A stretch of 64,000 nucleotides of DNA, taken from assembly GCA_910578185.1 (NCBI GenBank), contig CAJTPN010000010.1, positions 1-64,000 on the forward strand, read 5' to 3'. Numbering within the stretch: the first letter of the stretch is position 1; every line of letters starts with the position of its first letter. Source of the stretch: an uncultured Acetatifactor sp. GTDB taxonomy: Bacteria; Bacillota; Clostridia; Lachnospirales; Lachnospiraceae. The notes below the pieces were generated by a model. That model saw only the letters and a program-made list of their open reading frames with translations. It ran no database searches and was not told where the DNA came from. Position numbers and translations under genes: made by a program. Below, piece by piece: positions 9,258-18,707 of the stretch.

Positions 9258-10181
9258 ATGAAAAAAACGACATTGGTGATCATGGCAGCCGGTATGGGCA
9301 GCCGCTTTGGAGAGGGAATTAAGCAGTTGGAGCCTATGGGGCCAAACGGAGAAATCATCATGGATTATTCTATCTATGATGCGGTGCAGGCAGGCTTTAA
9401 TAAGGTGGTCATTGTTACCAGGAATGATTTGCTGGAGACCATGAAGGAAGTGATCGGAAATCGGGTGGAGAAGATGGTTCCCGTAGAATATGCCATTCAG
9501 GAGCTTGACAATATCCCGGAGGGCTTTCAGGTGCCGGAGGGACGTAAGAAGCCTTGGGGAACAGGCCAGGCGATACTTTCCTGTAAAGGAATCGTGGACA
9601 CGCCGTTTCTGGTGATTAATGCCGACGACTATTATGGAAAGGATGCATTTCAACTGATCCATGATTATCTGGTAGAGGATCACCAAAGTGACAGACAGTA
9701 TAATTTCTGTATGGCCGGCTTTATTCTGGGCAACACCTTAAGCGACCATGGGGGGGTTACCAGAGGTATCTGTGTGGTGGATGAAAATGGGAAGCTGGTG
9801 GAGGTTCATGAGACAAAGGGTATCGTGAAGACACCGGAAGGAGCTGCCTGTGAAGACGGAAACGGCGTCATGGTTCCCTGTGATGTAAACAGACATGTGT
9901 CCATGAACATGTGGGGCTTTACACTGGATTTCCTTGATGTGCTGGAAAGGGGTTTTCGTGATTTCCTTGCCGGGTTGAAAGACGGGGATACGGATAGCGA
10001 ATACCTGCTGCCGATGTTTGTAGACAGGCTCATTCAGGAGAAGGAAGCCTGGGTTTCGGTGCTGGAGACAAGGGATAAGTGGTTTGGCGTAACCTATAAG
10101 GAAGATAAGCCTATTGTGGTGGAATCTATTAAGAGACTTATCGCAGAAGGGCTTTATCCTGATGATTTATACCAAAAATGA
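9258..10181 (+). CDS. Sugar-phosphate nucleotidyltransferase-like protein
   Basis: A 307-residue protein opening with the nucleotide-binding signature MAAGMGSRFGEGIKQLEPMG, the G-x-G-x-R...K pattern of GlmU/RmlA/GalU-type NTP transferases. The metal-binding aspartates are in LVINADDYYG (about residues 118-127). It would transfer a nucleotidyl group from an NTP to a sugar phosphate in the cytoplasm. The substrate is unclear: it lacks the extra regions of GalU and the hexapeptide repeats of GlmU, so GalU-like or cytidylyl specificity is open. The start follows AAAGGAAT nine bases upstream. It stands as a single-gene unit, closed by a terminator at 10227-10281. The 274-base gap before it shows no convincing promoter. 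Confidence 0.7.
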   Translation: MKKTTLVIMAAGMGSRFGEGIKQLEPMGPNGEIIMDYSIYDAVQAGFNKVVIVTRNDLLETMKEVIGNRVEKMVPVEYAIQELDNIPEGFQVPEGRKKPWGTGQAILSCKGIVDTPFLVINADDYYGKDAFQLIHDYLVEDHQSDRQYNFCMAGFILGNTLSDHGGVTRGICVVDENGKLVEVHETKGIVKTPEGAACEDGNGVMVPCDVNRHVSMNMWGFTLDFLDVLERGFRDFLAGLKDGDTDSEYLLPMFVDRLIQEKEAWVSVLETRDKWFGVTYKEDKPIVVESIKRLIAEGLYPDDLYQK

Positions 10182-10226
10182 AGTTGGAAGCCCGTAAAGC
10201 CAAAGACTGCTTTTGGGCCAAGGTAA

Positions 10227-10281
10227 AACTCCCGTTCCAGGGTGACTGCAAACGCGCCCTGGAATGACAGTGAGTTTTTTT
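10227..10281 (+). terminator. Intrinsic terminator after the nucleotidyltransferase
   Basis: TTCCAGGG (10235-10242) pairs with CCCTGGAA (10257-10264), flanked by AACTC/GAGTT, and ends in a seven-T run at 10275-10281. Confidence 0.8.
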
Positions 10282-10321
10282 GCCTGACAGTGTGGGACAT
10301 GTCGAAACCTGCAAAAAAAGA

Positions 10322-10350
10322 TTGACAGTATCCTGTTTTTCTGATATGAT
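10322..10350 (+). promoter_or_regulatory. Strong sigma-A promoter for two small membrane genes
   Basis: A perfect TTGACA (10322-10327), 17-base spacer and TATGAT (10345-10350). Transcription should start near 10357, with a leader of about 70 bases. Confidence 0.85.
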
Positions 10351-10426
10351 GTAAATGCTTTAACATGTTAAACCTTTATTAATATTTTGAAAAAAATTTA
10401 GAAACAGAAAGGTTAGGGAGGGTAAA

Positions 10427-10684
10427 ATGGATAGCAATTCAAATGTAACGGTAACACCCAACGGAAGTGCAAGTGACGACAATGGCGGATTTTTATGGGG
10501 ATTATTGGGATGTTGTATTCCTATTGTTGGATTGATTCTGTTCCTTGTATGGAAGGATTCAAAGCCTAAGAGTGCTAAAGCCGCAGGAATCGGTGCTCTT
10601 GTATGCGTAATTGTATATGTGGTATTTTATATTATCATGGCAGTTATGGGTATAGGATTGGCAAGCCTTGGAATGTACTACTAA
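10427..10684 (+). CDS. Small two-helix membrane protein, unknown function
   Basis: An 85-residue protein with a polar Asn/Ser/Thr-rich N-terminus (about 1-22). A first hydrophobic helix contains CCIPIVGLILFLVW (about 27-43), a short basic loop KDSKPKSAK follows, and a second helix spans about 52-80. The topology is an N-out/C-out or N-in/C-in hairpin in the cytoplasmic membrane. The start follows GGGAGGG with a short gap, and a near-consensus promoter lies 77 bases upstream, so expression is probably high. It overlaps the following DUF2085 gene. I recognise no family beyond small hydrophobic proteins of Clostridia. Confidence 0.7.
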   Translation: MDSNSNVTVTPNGSASDDNGGFLWGLLGCCIPIVGLILFLVWKDSKPKSAKAAGIGALVCVIVYVVFYIIMAVMGIGLASLGMYY

Positions 10685-11081
10685 GTTTGGCAGATTTTTA
10701 AGAATATTTTTCGGATGTCATGCCAGACCTGAGCGTTCCTTTTACTTTCGCGGGAAACAGTTCCCCATCTGTGCCCGCTGTACGGGAGAACTGGTTGGGT
10801 TGATAGCAGGAATACCGATTGCAATTTGCTTGGGATATCCAAAGTTTTGGATAGCAGTGCTTATGATGCTGCCCCTGGTGATTGACGGATTTGTTCAGAG
10901 GTTTACCAAATATGAGAGCAATAACCGCCGCAGGTTGATCACAGGTATTTTGTTTGGGGTAGCGTTTATCTTTATGCTGATATATTTTCACCGTACATGC
11001 ATATATATTGCAGGCTGGATTTTAAAGCTCTTTGTGAAAGATGCGGAGAGAATAGACAGGGCAATGGAATTGTTTTTATAG
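10668..11081 (+). CDS. DUF2085 family membrane protein
   Basis: The signature FGCHARPERSF...GKQFPICARCTGELVG (about residues 15-45) is that of DUF2085, a family of small membrane proteins with conserved Cys/His residues of unknown role. Three hydrophobic helices follow. No ATG fits; the likely start is TTG at 10668, with AGGATTG about nine bases upstream. It overlaps the upstream small membrane gene by 17 bases in another frame, which implies translational coupling. The CxRC motif suggests metal or redox chemistry, but no function is established. A shared terminator follows at 11105-11160. Confidence 0.75.
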   Translation: MECTTKFGRFLRIFFGCHARPERSFYFRGKQFPICARCTGELVGLIAGIPIAICLGYPKFWIAVLMMLPLVIDGFVQRFTKYESNNRRRLITGILFGVAFIFMLIYFHRTCIYIAGWILKLFVKDAERIDRAMELFL

Positions 11082-11104
11082 TCCTGTAAAGTACATACTT
11101 GAGG

Positions 11105-11160
11105 AAAAAGGCGTTGACAGCTTTCGAATTATTCTGAGAGCTGTCTGCGCTTTTCTTTTT
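11105..11160 (+). terminator. Terminator overlapping the 3' end of tadA
   Basis: GACAGCT (11116-11122) pairs with AGCTGTC (11139-11145), with further GCG/CGC pairing outside it and a TTTTCTTTTT tail. It serves the + strand DUF2085 gene, and its right arm also encodes the C-terminus of the convergent tadA. Confidence 0.7.
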
Positions 11161-11635
11161 CCTGCTTATTTCGTATTCGAAGCTGCGAGAAGAAAACTTT
11201 TAAGATTTCGCTGCACTCTTGTTCCAGTATCCCTCTGGTCACCATGGCTTGATGATTAAACTGAGGGGTTTCCAGTATGTTCAGGATTGAGCCGCCGCAG
11301 CCGGCTTTGGGGTTCATACACCCCATGACCACCTGGGGAATGCGAGCCTGAATGATAGCGCCGGCACACATTTGACAGGGTTCCAGTGTAATATAAATGG
11401 TACATTCCTCCAGCCTCCAGTCGCCGATGTATTTGCTTGCCTTCTTGATTGCTGTGATCTCCGCATGGGCAAGGGTACTTTTGTCCGTGTTGCGACGATT
11501 GTAACCGCGCCCAATAATCTTGCCCTTGTGGACGATGACACAACCTATGGGGACCTCTCCAAGAGCCAGGGCCTTCTTTGCCTGTTTCAATGCTTCTTTC
11601 ATATATTTTTCATGAACGCTTCCTATAGACGCCAT
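11129..11635 (-). CDS. tadA: tRNA-specific adenosine deaminase
   Basis: A 168-residue cytidine-deaminase-fold enzyme. The zinc ligands and proton shuttle are in HAEITAIKKA (H and E near 57-59) and PCQMCAGAI (near 87-95), the exact TadA pattern. It converts the wobble adenosine 34 of tRNA-Arg(ACG) to inosine and is normally essential. The start MASIG follows AAAGGAG seven bases upstream on the minus strand. It lies 148 bases downstream of the DUF6020 gene on the same strand, with a CTCAAAA/TTTTGAG hairpin between them that lacks a T-run. Confidence 0.95.
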   Translation of the reverse strand: MASIGSVHEKYMKEALKQAKKALALGEVPIGCVIVHKGKIIGRGYNRRNTDKSTLAHAEITAIKKASKYIGDWRLEECTIYITLEPCQMCAGAIIQARIPQVVMGCMNPKAGCGGSILNILETPQFNHQAMVTRGILEQECSEILKVFFSQLRIRNKQEKEKRRQLSE

Positions 11636-11782
11636 ATTTTATGCTCCTTTAATAATCCTGTTTATGTTCTCCCTGAGGTGTCTCAAAACTGCTTTTTTGA
11701 GATGTGTGACACAGTGATCACATATTAAACGCAGTTTGCTCTTATGCGCTATGGTCTGGTGCGCTGACACATTTACTTTCAG

Positions 11783-13561
11783 CTAAATGACGCAGAATGA
11801 ATTTTTTTGTCTGCAAGGCGGCGAGTAAAAGGCTGCAGAGATCAAAAACGGCAGACTGCAAAATACGCCATAGGCATATCTGAATTCGGCAAAAACAGGT
11901 GTTGCCGCCAACAATGACAAAACCACGGCCAGGACAGGTATGGTGATGAAAAGAGCCGGCTTGTCCCTGCGCACAATGCTTACAAAAGCCAAAAAAGCTG
12001 TTATCCATACATGAAAACCAATGCATAAAAAGATCTGCAGCACCCGCCCCTCGGTGAAGAGCCATAAGTATGCGTCCCATAGCTTACTTACGGCAGCAGA
12101 GTTAACGGTTCGTACAATGCCCATTTCGTTATAATGCACATAACTGTCCCAATAGGGATAATCATAACCGCCGTTCCAATATCCCTTTGTCTGATCCACC
12201 CATGCCTTTAAATATACGTCAGGGTGGGAAATCCCTAATTCCAGGTATAATTGCAGAAATAGCCCTTTTTGTTCCGAGAGGTATTCCAGATTGTTCCGCT
12301 GCCGTATCAATTCTTTCATGGGGTCTGAAATATAATGGGTGTAGGCGACGGGAATGGCGTCTACATTCGCCACCTGTTCTAATAATGTCCGCTGTGATTC
12401 CGACAGATCATCACAATCCACCACTACTCTTGCAATCTGCTGTATGGGTATGGACAGCGCCTCCACGGTGTCGGGCTGGCTTACCTGAAGGCAGGAAAGC
12501 AGGGGATGCTTTAGAAGAAATGTAAAAGCCAATACTGCCAGAAAAACGCCGCAAAGGCGCTTTCGGGTACTCCAAAACAAGAGCGCGAAGCAAAGGAAGC
12601 AGATCAGGTATGCAAACCACCCGTTGCTCCGAAACAGGCATATTCCCACACTGCCAAGCAGGAGAGGCGCCGTGTTGAAAAAAGGATGCGTTCCGATTTT
12701 TTTCAGAATACGATATACGGCAGTCAAAAAGATCATTATCATCCCGCCAAACATTACATCCTTCCACATGGTAAAGCTATACATAATGTGAAACGGCATA
12801 GCGGTGTACCATAGAGCGCATAGGACGATGAGGGCGGAAGGAAGATTCATTTGGTACAATGTGACAATCACGTATGAAAAGCAGCAGGACATCACTATAA
12901 TCTGAAACACATTATACAGGGCTACGGCGGCATTGATCTCACCAAATAAAGCAAGTCCTGTTTGAAGAAAGAATCGGATGATCAAAGTGTGATAAAAGGG
13001 ATGATGGTTGGAATATACGCCTGTCAGGGACTGTTCTATCTGCGAGAGACTGTCAGGTGAAATATTGCCGGGATATTGCACCAAAAATAAAACCGACAGG
13101 TTCACGCAGGAAATGCAGATAACAGGCAAAAGAAAAACCATTCCGGGTTTCAACTTATGAGGTCTTTGGGGCCAGGTAAAGTCTTTCAGCTTACCTGCCG
13201 CGCAGCTAAGGATATTCCAGGCTACGGCAATCCCGCCCAGAAAGCAGAGCAGAAAGGAAATGCCCCTGTAAAGGTTCCTGAAGAAGGAACCGGCATCCGC
13301 CGGCCAGGCCAAATTATAAAATATCTTGTAGTTTGCGGCTGTCACTGCCGCAGAATAGAGCAGGGAAAAAAGCGCGCATAAAATTCTGATTTTTCCCTTG
13401 CAAAGACGTCTTTTGTCCCGGATATTGATGCAGCAGCATATGCTTCCCACCGCACCGGTAATGAAAAAGGGTGCGTAATAGGAATCCGAATCAACCAAGA
13501 GCGCCATCCAGCAATAGATGGCAAGAATCTGAACGGGAATTAAAATTTGCCTGATTTTCAT
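11783..13561 (-). CDS. DUF6020 family polytopic membrane protein
   Basis: A 592-residue protein with about a dozen hydrophobic helices throughout. The segment YPGNISPDSLSQIEQ followed by SNHHPFYHTLIIRFF is characteristic of DUF6020 proteins, which resemble GT-C glycosyltransferases with an acidic residue in the first outer loop. A later stretch of about 120 residues (around 395-515) is mostly hydrophilic and likely extracytoplasmic. The probable role is transfer of sugars from a lipid carrier to a cell-envelope acceptor; this is inferred from fold similarity, not shown. The start follows GAAAGG seven bases upstream. It is divergent from glgP across a 240-base gap in which I see no convincing promoter. 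Confidence 0.75.
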   Translation of the reverse strand: MKIRQILIPVQILAIYCWMALLVDSDSYYAPFFITGAVGSICCCINIRDKRRLCKGKIRILCALFSLLYSAAVTAANYKIFYNLAWPADAGSFFRNLYRGISFLLCFLGGIAVAWNILSCAAGKLKDFTWPQRPHKLKPGMVFLLPVICISCVNLSVLFLVQYPGNISPDSLSQIEQSLTGVYSNHHPFYHTLIIRFFLQTGLALFGEINAAVALYNVFQIIVMSCCFSYVIVTLYQMNLPSALIVLCALWYTAMPFHIMYSFTMWKDVMFGGMIMIFLTAVYRILKKIGTHPFFNTAPLLLGSVGICLFRSNGWFAYLICFLCFALLFWSTRKRLCGVFLAVLAFTFLLKHPLLSCLQVSQPDTVEALSIPIQQIARVVVDCDDLSESQRTLLEQVANVDAIPVAYTHYISDPMKELIRQRNNLEYLSEQKGLFLQLYLELGISHPDVYLKAWVDQTKGYWNGGYDYPYWDSYVHYNEMGIVRTVNSAAVSKLWDAYLWLFTEGRVLQIFLCIGFHVWITAFLAFVSIVRRDKPALFITIPVLAVVLSLLAATPVFAEFRYAYGVFCSLPFLISAAFYSPPCRQKNSFCVI

Positions 13562-13801
13562 TGGTATGCCTTTCGTAATTAAAAGTGACGCTTTTGTGTT
13601 TATATAGTTATGGTATCCGCAAATGTAACTGATCTCAAATATGGTCTTTGTTTCTTATAAAAGGTGTGTTTTTGCAATGTCAGCCACATATTTTATCGTA
13701 TCATACAATGAGGAAAATATCAATATCCCGTTCCTGTGATTAATCTGTGCCGGATTGGAAATCCTAAGTGATATTGATAATAATACGCGGAGGATTCTCT
13801 T

Positions 13802-16072
13802 ATGAGCTTAGAACAGCAGTTAAATGAATTGACAGGCAGAATGTACGGCAAGACCATCGGGAACTGCACCAATGTCCAGCTCTATCAGTGTGTGCTGCAG
13901 TTGACAAAGATACTCTTGTCCAACAGACCGGTTAACACGGGTAAGAAGAAAGTTTACTATATTTCCATGGAATTTCTCATAGGAAAGTTATTGTCCAACA
14001 ATTTGATTAACTTGGGAATTTATGAGGAATTGGAAGAAATTCTGAAAAAAAATCATAAGGAATTGTCCCAAATTGAAGAGGCGGAACCGGAACCTTCACT
14101 GGGAAACGGGGGATTGGGGAGGCTGGCGGCCTGTTTTCTTGACTCCATGGCCACACTGGGACTTCCGGGGGACGGTATCGGTCTGAATTACCACTATGGC
14201 CTGTTTCGACAGGTGTTTCGGGACCGTTTACAAAGGGCGGAAAAAAATGAATGGATGGAAGAATATTCCTGGCTTACGGATACCGGAGTGGTTTTTGAAG
14301 TGGAGTTTGGCGACAAGAAGGTGACATCCGTACTCTATGATATTGATGTCTCTGGCTATGGAAACGGACGTAACAAACTCCATCTGTTTGACCTGTCAAC
14401 GGTGGATGAGAGTCTGGTGAATGAGGGGATCTGCTTTGACAAAGGAGCCATAGAGAAAAATCTGACCTTGTTTTTGTATCCGGACGACTCGGATGAAGCA
14501 GGGAATCTTTTGCGGATTTATCAGGAGTATTTTATGTGCAGCAACGGCGCACAGCTGATTCTAAGGGAATTGAAGAGTAAGGGATGTGATTTGTATCATA
14601 TGGACGAATGGGCCGTGATCCAGATCAACGACACCCATCCTACCCTTGTGATTCCGGAGCTGATACGGATCCTGACATGGGAGGAGGGATTTACCATGGA
14701 GGATGCGATAAATGTGGTCAGCAGAACCTGCGCCTATACCAATCATACCATACTGGCGGAGGCGCTGGAAAAATGGCCGCTTTCTTATCTGGAGAAAGTG
14801 GTTCCTCAACTGGTTCCCATAATCAGAGAATTGGACGCCAGGGTAGTGCAGCGGTATGAGGATCCCAGGGTAAGGATTATTGATCAAAAGGGACTGGTTC
14901 ATATGGCCCATATCGCAATACACTATGGTTTCAGCGTCAACGGCGTGGCGGAGATTCACACGGAAATTTTGAAAAACAGTGAACTAAACAGCTTTTACCG
15001 TATTTATCCGGAAAAGTTTAACAATAAGACAAACGGTATCACTTTCCGGCGCTGGCTCCTTTCCTGCAACAGGGAATTGGCAGAACTGCTCACGGCTACG
15101 ATTGGGGACGGCTACCGGAAAAATGCCCTTGAATTGGAAAAGCTGATAAAAAAAGCGGATGATGCTTTGGTACTGGATGCACTGGAAGATGTAAAGAGGA
15201 GAAATAAGGCTGCACTGGCGGCATTTATTCAGGAAAAGGAAGGGGTTGCCCTTGACACGGACGCCATATTTGACATTCAGATCAAGCGGCTTCACGAGTA
15301 CAAACGCCAGCAGATGAACGCGCTGTATATTATTCATAAGTATCTGGAAATCAAGGCAGGAAAGAAGCCTGTCCGGCCCATTGCGTTTATCTTTGGGGCA
15401 AAAGCGGCTCCGGCTTATGTGATTGCCCAGGACATCATTCATTTGCTTCTGGTGCTTGCAGAGATTGTGAATCATGATCCGGAGGTGAGCACTTATATGA
15501 AAGTGGTGATGGTGGAAAATTATAACGTCAGCTATGCCGAGAAATTAATCCCTGCCTGTGATGTGTCGGAACAGATTTCGCTTGCTTCCAAGGAAGCCTC
15601 CGGAACGGGCAACATGAAATTCATGTTGAACGGCGCGGTTACGCTGGGAACCAGGGACGGCGCAAATGTGGAAATTCGTCAGCTGGTGGGGGATGAGAAT
15701 ATCTACATGTTCGGAAAGGACAGCGATACGGTAATTGTGCATTACACAAAGGGGGATTATGTCCCCAGGGATTACTATGAGAGGAGTCCCGTGATCCGGG
15801 CGGCAGTGGACTTTTTGGTGAGTGAGAAGGCGCTTACAGTGGGCCATGAGGAAAATCTAAAGCGGCTTCACAGAGAACTTCTGCATAAGGACTGGTTTAT
15901 GACACTGCTGGATTTGGAGGAATATATTCAGGTCAAGGATAAAGTGTTTGCAGATTATGAGGACCGGCTGAAATGGAAAAAAATGATGTTGGTAAATATT
16001 GCCAAGGCAGGATTTTTTTCTTCGGATAGAACCGTTGGGGAGTATGAGAGGGATATCTGGAAGCTAACGTGA
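13802..16072 (+). CDS. glgP: Glycogen/maltodextrin phosphorylase
   Basis: A 756-residue GT35 phosphorylase. It releases glucose-1-phosphate from non-reducing ends of alpha-1,4-glucans using phosphate and PLP. The PLP-lysine region EASGTGNMKFMLNGAVTLGT is intact (K606), as are the N-terminal SMEFLIGKLLSNN, the PSLGNGGLGRLAACFLDS core and QIKRLHEYKRQ. The start follows GGAGG nine bases upstream. The length is slightly short for the family (about 750-850). Its position directly before a maltodextrin-type ABC uptake set and malQ points to breakdown of imported maltodextrins as well as glycogen. Confidence 0.95.
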   Translation: MSLEQQLNELTGRMYGKTIGNCTNVQLYQCVLQLTKILLSNRPVNTGKKKVYYISMEFLIGKLLSNNLINLGIYEELEEILKKNHKELSQIEEAEPEPSLGNGGLGRLAACFLDSMATLGLPGDGIGLNYHYGLFRQVFRDRLQRAEKNEWMEEYSWLTDTGVVFEVEFGDKKVTSVLYDIDVSGYGNGRNKLHLFDLSTVDESLVNEGICFDKGAIEKNLTLFLYPDDSDEAGNLLRIYQEYFMCSNGAQLILRELKSKGCDLYHMDEWAVIQINDTHPTLVIPELIRILTWEEGFTMEDAINVVSRTCAYTNHTILAEALEKWPLSYLEKVVPQLVPIIRELDARVVQRYEDPRVRIIDQKGLVHMAHIAIHYGFSVNGVAEIHTEILKNSELNSFYRIYPEKFNNKTNGITFRRWLLSCNRELAELLTATIGDGYRKNALELEKLIKKADDALVLDALEDVKRRNKAALAAFIQEKEGVALDTDAIFDIQIKRLHEYKRQQMNALYIIHKYLEIKAGKKPVRPIAFIFGAKAAPAYVIAQDIIHLLLVLAEIVNHDPEVSTYMKVVMVENYNVSYAEKLIPACDVSEQISLASKEASGTGNMKFMLNGAVTLGTRDGANVEIRQLVGDENIYMFGKDSDTVIVHYTKGDYVPRDYYERSPVIRAAVDFLVSEKALTVGHEENLKRLHRELLHKDWFMTLLDLEEYIQVKDKVFADYEDRLKWKKMMLVNIAKAGFFSSDRTVGEYERDIWKLT

Positions 16073-16336
16073 TATTACCCGGTCTGTCAATGCAGTGCAG
16101 GAAGCATAAATGTTTCGGGAAAATTGTTTGTAAATTTCAAAAAGCGGGAATACTAATATCTGACCCTGGGTTACGCCTGGTTCCTACGGGCTGACTGGAG
16201 CATGACGGGATTTTTGGAGGCCGCGTTGTTTGGCTGATTCTAAAGGACAGACTGCTGGGATGGACCATGGTACTTCAGTTCGGGGAGTGGTGGCAAACGC
16301 TCCAGGGTATTACAAAATCTGACAGGAGACGAATTT

Positions 16337-17755
16337 ATGAAGAAAAAGTTGGTAAACGGTTTATTGTGTTTGGGGCTTGCGATTGCGCTTGTGACCGGAT
16401 GCGGAAGACAGGATGATAACAATGGTTCCACGGGAGGAAACACTTCTCAGGGGGACAACGTTTCATCTGGAGAACAATCATCCACAGGGAACAGTGCGCA
16501 GGGAAGCGGCGCCACGGGAAAGACGGGCAGCGTCTATTATCTGAGTTTTAAGCCGGAGATCGACGCTGTGTGGAAACGGCTGGCGGCGGATTATGAGAAG
16601 GAGACAGGCGTACCGGTCAAGGTGGTGACTGCGGCAAACAATACCTACGAACAGACTTTGATGTCGGAAATTGCCAATAAGGAGGCGCCCACGCTGTTCC
16701 AGATTAACGGTCCGGTGGGGTATCAAAACTGGAAAGATTACTGTGCCGATCTCTCCCATACCAGGCTGTACGAATGGCTTTTTGACAAGGACATGGCAGT
16801 AAAGGGCCAGGACGGCGGCGTATACGGAATTCCTTATGTGGTGGAGGGCTATGGTATCATTTACAATGACGCCATTATGCGAAAATATTTCTCCTTAAGC
16901 GGCGCAAAGGCAGCTTCCATGGACGAAATCAATAATTTTCAGAAGCTGAAGGCCGTGGTGGAAGATATGCAGAGCAGAAAGGATGAACTGGGAATTAAAG
17001 GCGTGTTTGCTTCCACGTCGCTGAACCCGGGAGACGACTGGAGATGGCAGACGCATCTGGCAAATATTCCCATTTCCTATGAGTATCAGGACAAGGGGAT
17101 CACGGATACGGACAAGCTGGACTTTACCTATGGGGAAAATTTTAAGAATATTTTTGATCTGTACCTGGATAATTCTTGTACGGCCAGGGGATTGCTGGGA
17201 AGTAAGTCCACAGATGATTCCATGACTGAGTTTGCGTTGGGGCAGGTGGCCATGGTGCAAAACGGCAACTGGGCCTGGGGCCAGATCAAGGATGTGGAAG
17301 GCAATGTGGTGGCGGCGGAGGATATTAAGTTCCTGCCTATTTACACGGGGATGCCGGGAGAGGAGAATCAGGGGCTTTGTACCGGTACTGAGAATTTCTT
17401 TGCCATCAACAGCAAGGCTTCGCCGGAGGATCAGGCGGCATCTATTGCTTTTGTGGAGTGGCTGTTCAGTTCTGAGGCAGGCAAGAAGGCAGTTACGGAA
17501 GAACTTGGCTTTATTGCCCCTTTTAGTACCTTTGAGGAGAATGAAAAACCCACCGATCCCCTGGCAAAGGAAGTGCTGCGGTATATGGAGGACGACACTA
17601 AGAAGGCGATTCCCTGGAATTTTACTTCTTTTCCCAGCGAACAGTTCAAGAGCGATTTCGGCGCAGCTTTGCTTGAGTATGCTTCCGGAAGCAAAAGCTG
17701 GGATGAGGTCAGGGAACTGGTAAAAGACAGATGGGCGGCGGAAAAGAATATGTGA
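16337..17755 (+). CDS. Maltodextrin-type ABC transporter binding lipoprotein
   Basis: A family 1 extracellular solute-binding protein of 472 residues. The signal peptide ends in the lipobox LVTGC (Cys22), so it is lipid-anchored outside the membrane. A Gly/Ser/Asn/Gln-rich linker (about 25-60) leads to the mature domain starting SVYYLSFKPEIDAVW. The C-terminal WEEVRELV-like segment (WDEVRELVKDRW) is typical of MalE relatives. It should bind maltodextrins, judged by neighbours glgP and malQ, although lactose-type or other oligosaccharides cannot be excluded. The start follows CAGGAGA. The 264 bases before it show no strong promoter, so it may be co-transcribed with glgP. Confidence 0.88.
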   Translation: MKKKLVNGLLCLGLAIALVTGCGRQDDNNGSTGGNTSQGDNVSSGEQSSTGNSAQGSGATGKTGSVYYLSFKPEIDAVWKRLAADYEKETGVPVKVVTAANNTYEQTLMSEIANKEAPTLFQINGPVGYQNWKDYCADLSHTRLYEWLFDKDMAVKGQDGGVYGIPYVVEGYGIIYNDAIMRKYFSLSGAKAASMDEINNFQKLKAVVEDMQSRKDELGIKGVFASTSLNPGDDWRWQTHLANIPISYEYQDKGITDTDKLDFTYGENFKNIFDLYLDNSCTARGLLGSKSTDDSMTEFALGQVAMVQNGNWAWGQIKDVEGNVVAAEDIKFLPIYTGMPGEENQGLCTGTENFFAINSKASPEDQAASIAFVEWLFSSEAGKKAVTEELGFIAPFSTFEENEKPTDPLAKEVLRYMEDDTKKAIPWNFTSFPSEQFKSDFGAALLEYASGSKSWDEVRELVKDRWAAEKNM

Positions 17756-17803
17756 TGTATCCTTTCCAAATGAACCATTCTGTGATAAAATAGGAGACAG
17801 AAA

Positions 17804-18646
17804 ATGCAAAAGACATTAAAACGATATTTTCCGATCTTTGTGCTTCCCACCCTGCTTGCTTTTACCTTTGCGTTTATCGTGCCGTTTATCATGGGGGTTT
17901 ATCTGTCCTTTTGTAATTTCAGAACCATCACGAACGCCGAGTTCAGGGGTATTGGAAATTACGTCAAGATATTTGCGGACAGGGATTTTGTCAACGCTCT
18001 TTGGTTTACCGTTAAATTTACGGTTTTTTCCATTCTGACAATCAACATCTGTTCGTTTGCGCTGGCATTGGCGCTGACGAGGAAGATCAGGGGGACGAAT
18101 CTGTTTCGAACCGTATTTTTCATGCCGAACCTGATCGGGGGTATTATCCTGGGTTATATCTGGCAGCAGATGATCAATGCCCTGCTCCTTAAGTATGAGA
18201 CAACCCTTGTGGCCAACGCCACATTCGGCTTCTGGGGGCTGGTGATTTTGATGAACTGGCAGATGATCGGTTATATGATGATCATCTATGTGGCCGGGCT
18301 GCAAAACGTTTCCTCGGAACTGCTGGAGGCGGCGCAGATAGACGGCGCTACCGGCTGGCAGACCCTGTTTAAGGTGAAAATTCCAATGGTGATGCCCTCT
18401 ATTACCATTTGTCTGTTTCTCACATTGTCAAACAGCTTTAAGCTGTTTGATCAGAATCTGGCATTGACTGCCGGGGCGCCCAGCAAGAGAACGGCAATGC
18501 TGGCGCTTGATATTTTCAATACTTTTTACGGAAGAGCCGGATATGAAGGCGTAGGGCAGGCGAAAGCGGTTTTATTCTTCCTGATCGTAGCGGTGATCGC
18601 ACTGGGACAGCTGGTGCTGACCAGGAGAAAGGAAGTGGAAGTTTGA
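17804..18646 (+). CDS. Sugar ABC transporter permease, MalF type
   Basis: A 280-residue permease with six predicted helices. The EAA loop that contacts the ATPase reads EAAQIDGATGWQTLFKVKIP (about 181-200). It forms the membrane channel together with the next permease. The start follows AGGAGA eight bases upstream, 48 bases after the binding-protein gene. No ATPase gene lies in this cluster, so a shared MsmK/UgpC-type ATPase elsewhere is expected, as is common in Firmicutes. Confidence 0.92.
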   Translation: MQKTLKRYFPIFVLPTLLAFTFAFIVPFIMGVYLSFCNFRTITNAEFRGIGNYVKIFADRDFVNALWFTVKFTVFSILTINICSFALALALTRKIRGTNLFRTVFFMPNLIGGIILGYIWQQMINALLLKYETTLVANATFGFWGLVILMNWQMIGYMMIIYVAGLQNVSSELLEAAQIDGATGWQTLFKVKIPMVMPSITICLFLTLSNSFKLFDQNLALTAGAPSKRTAMLALDIFNTFYGRAGYEGVGQAKAVLFFLIVAVIALGQLVLTRRKEVEV

Positions 18647-18661
18647 TTGGCGTGCGTAAAG

Positions 18662-18682
18662 AAGGGGGTTACATGCCCCCTT
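18662..18682 (+). other. Hairpin between the two permease genes
   Basis: AAGGGGG (18662-18668) pairs perfectly with CCCCCTT (18676-18682), a seven-pair GC-rich stem without a T-run. Its likely effect is to adjust mRNA stability or the ratio of upstream to downstream products. Confidence 0.5.
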
Positions 18683-18707
18683 ATAAGGCACCCGCGGGGG
18701 TATGGGC

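Noticed and set aside
16895..17809. 304-codon minus-strand frame
   Set aside because: Antisense to the sugar-binding lipoprotein gene.
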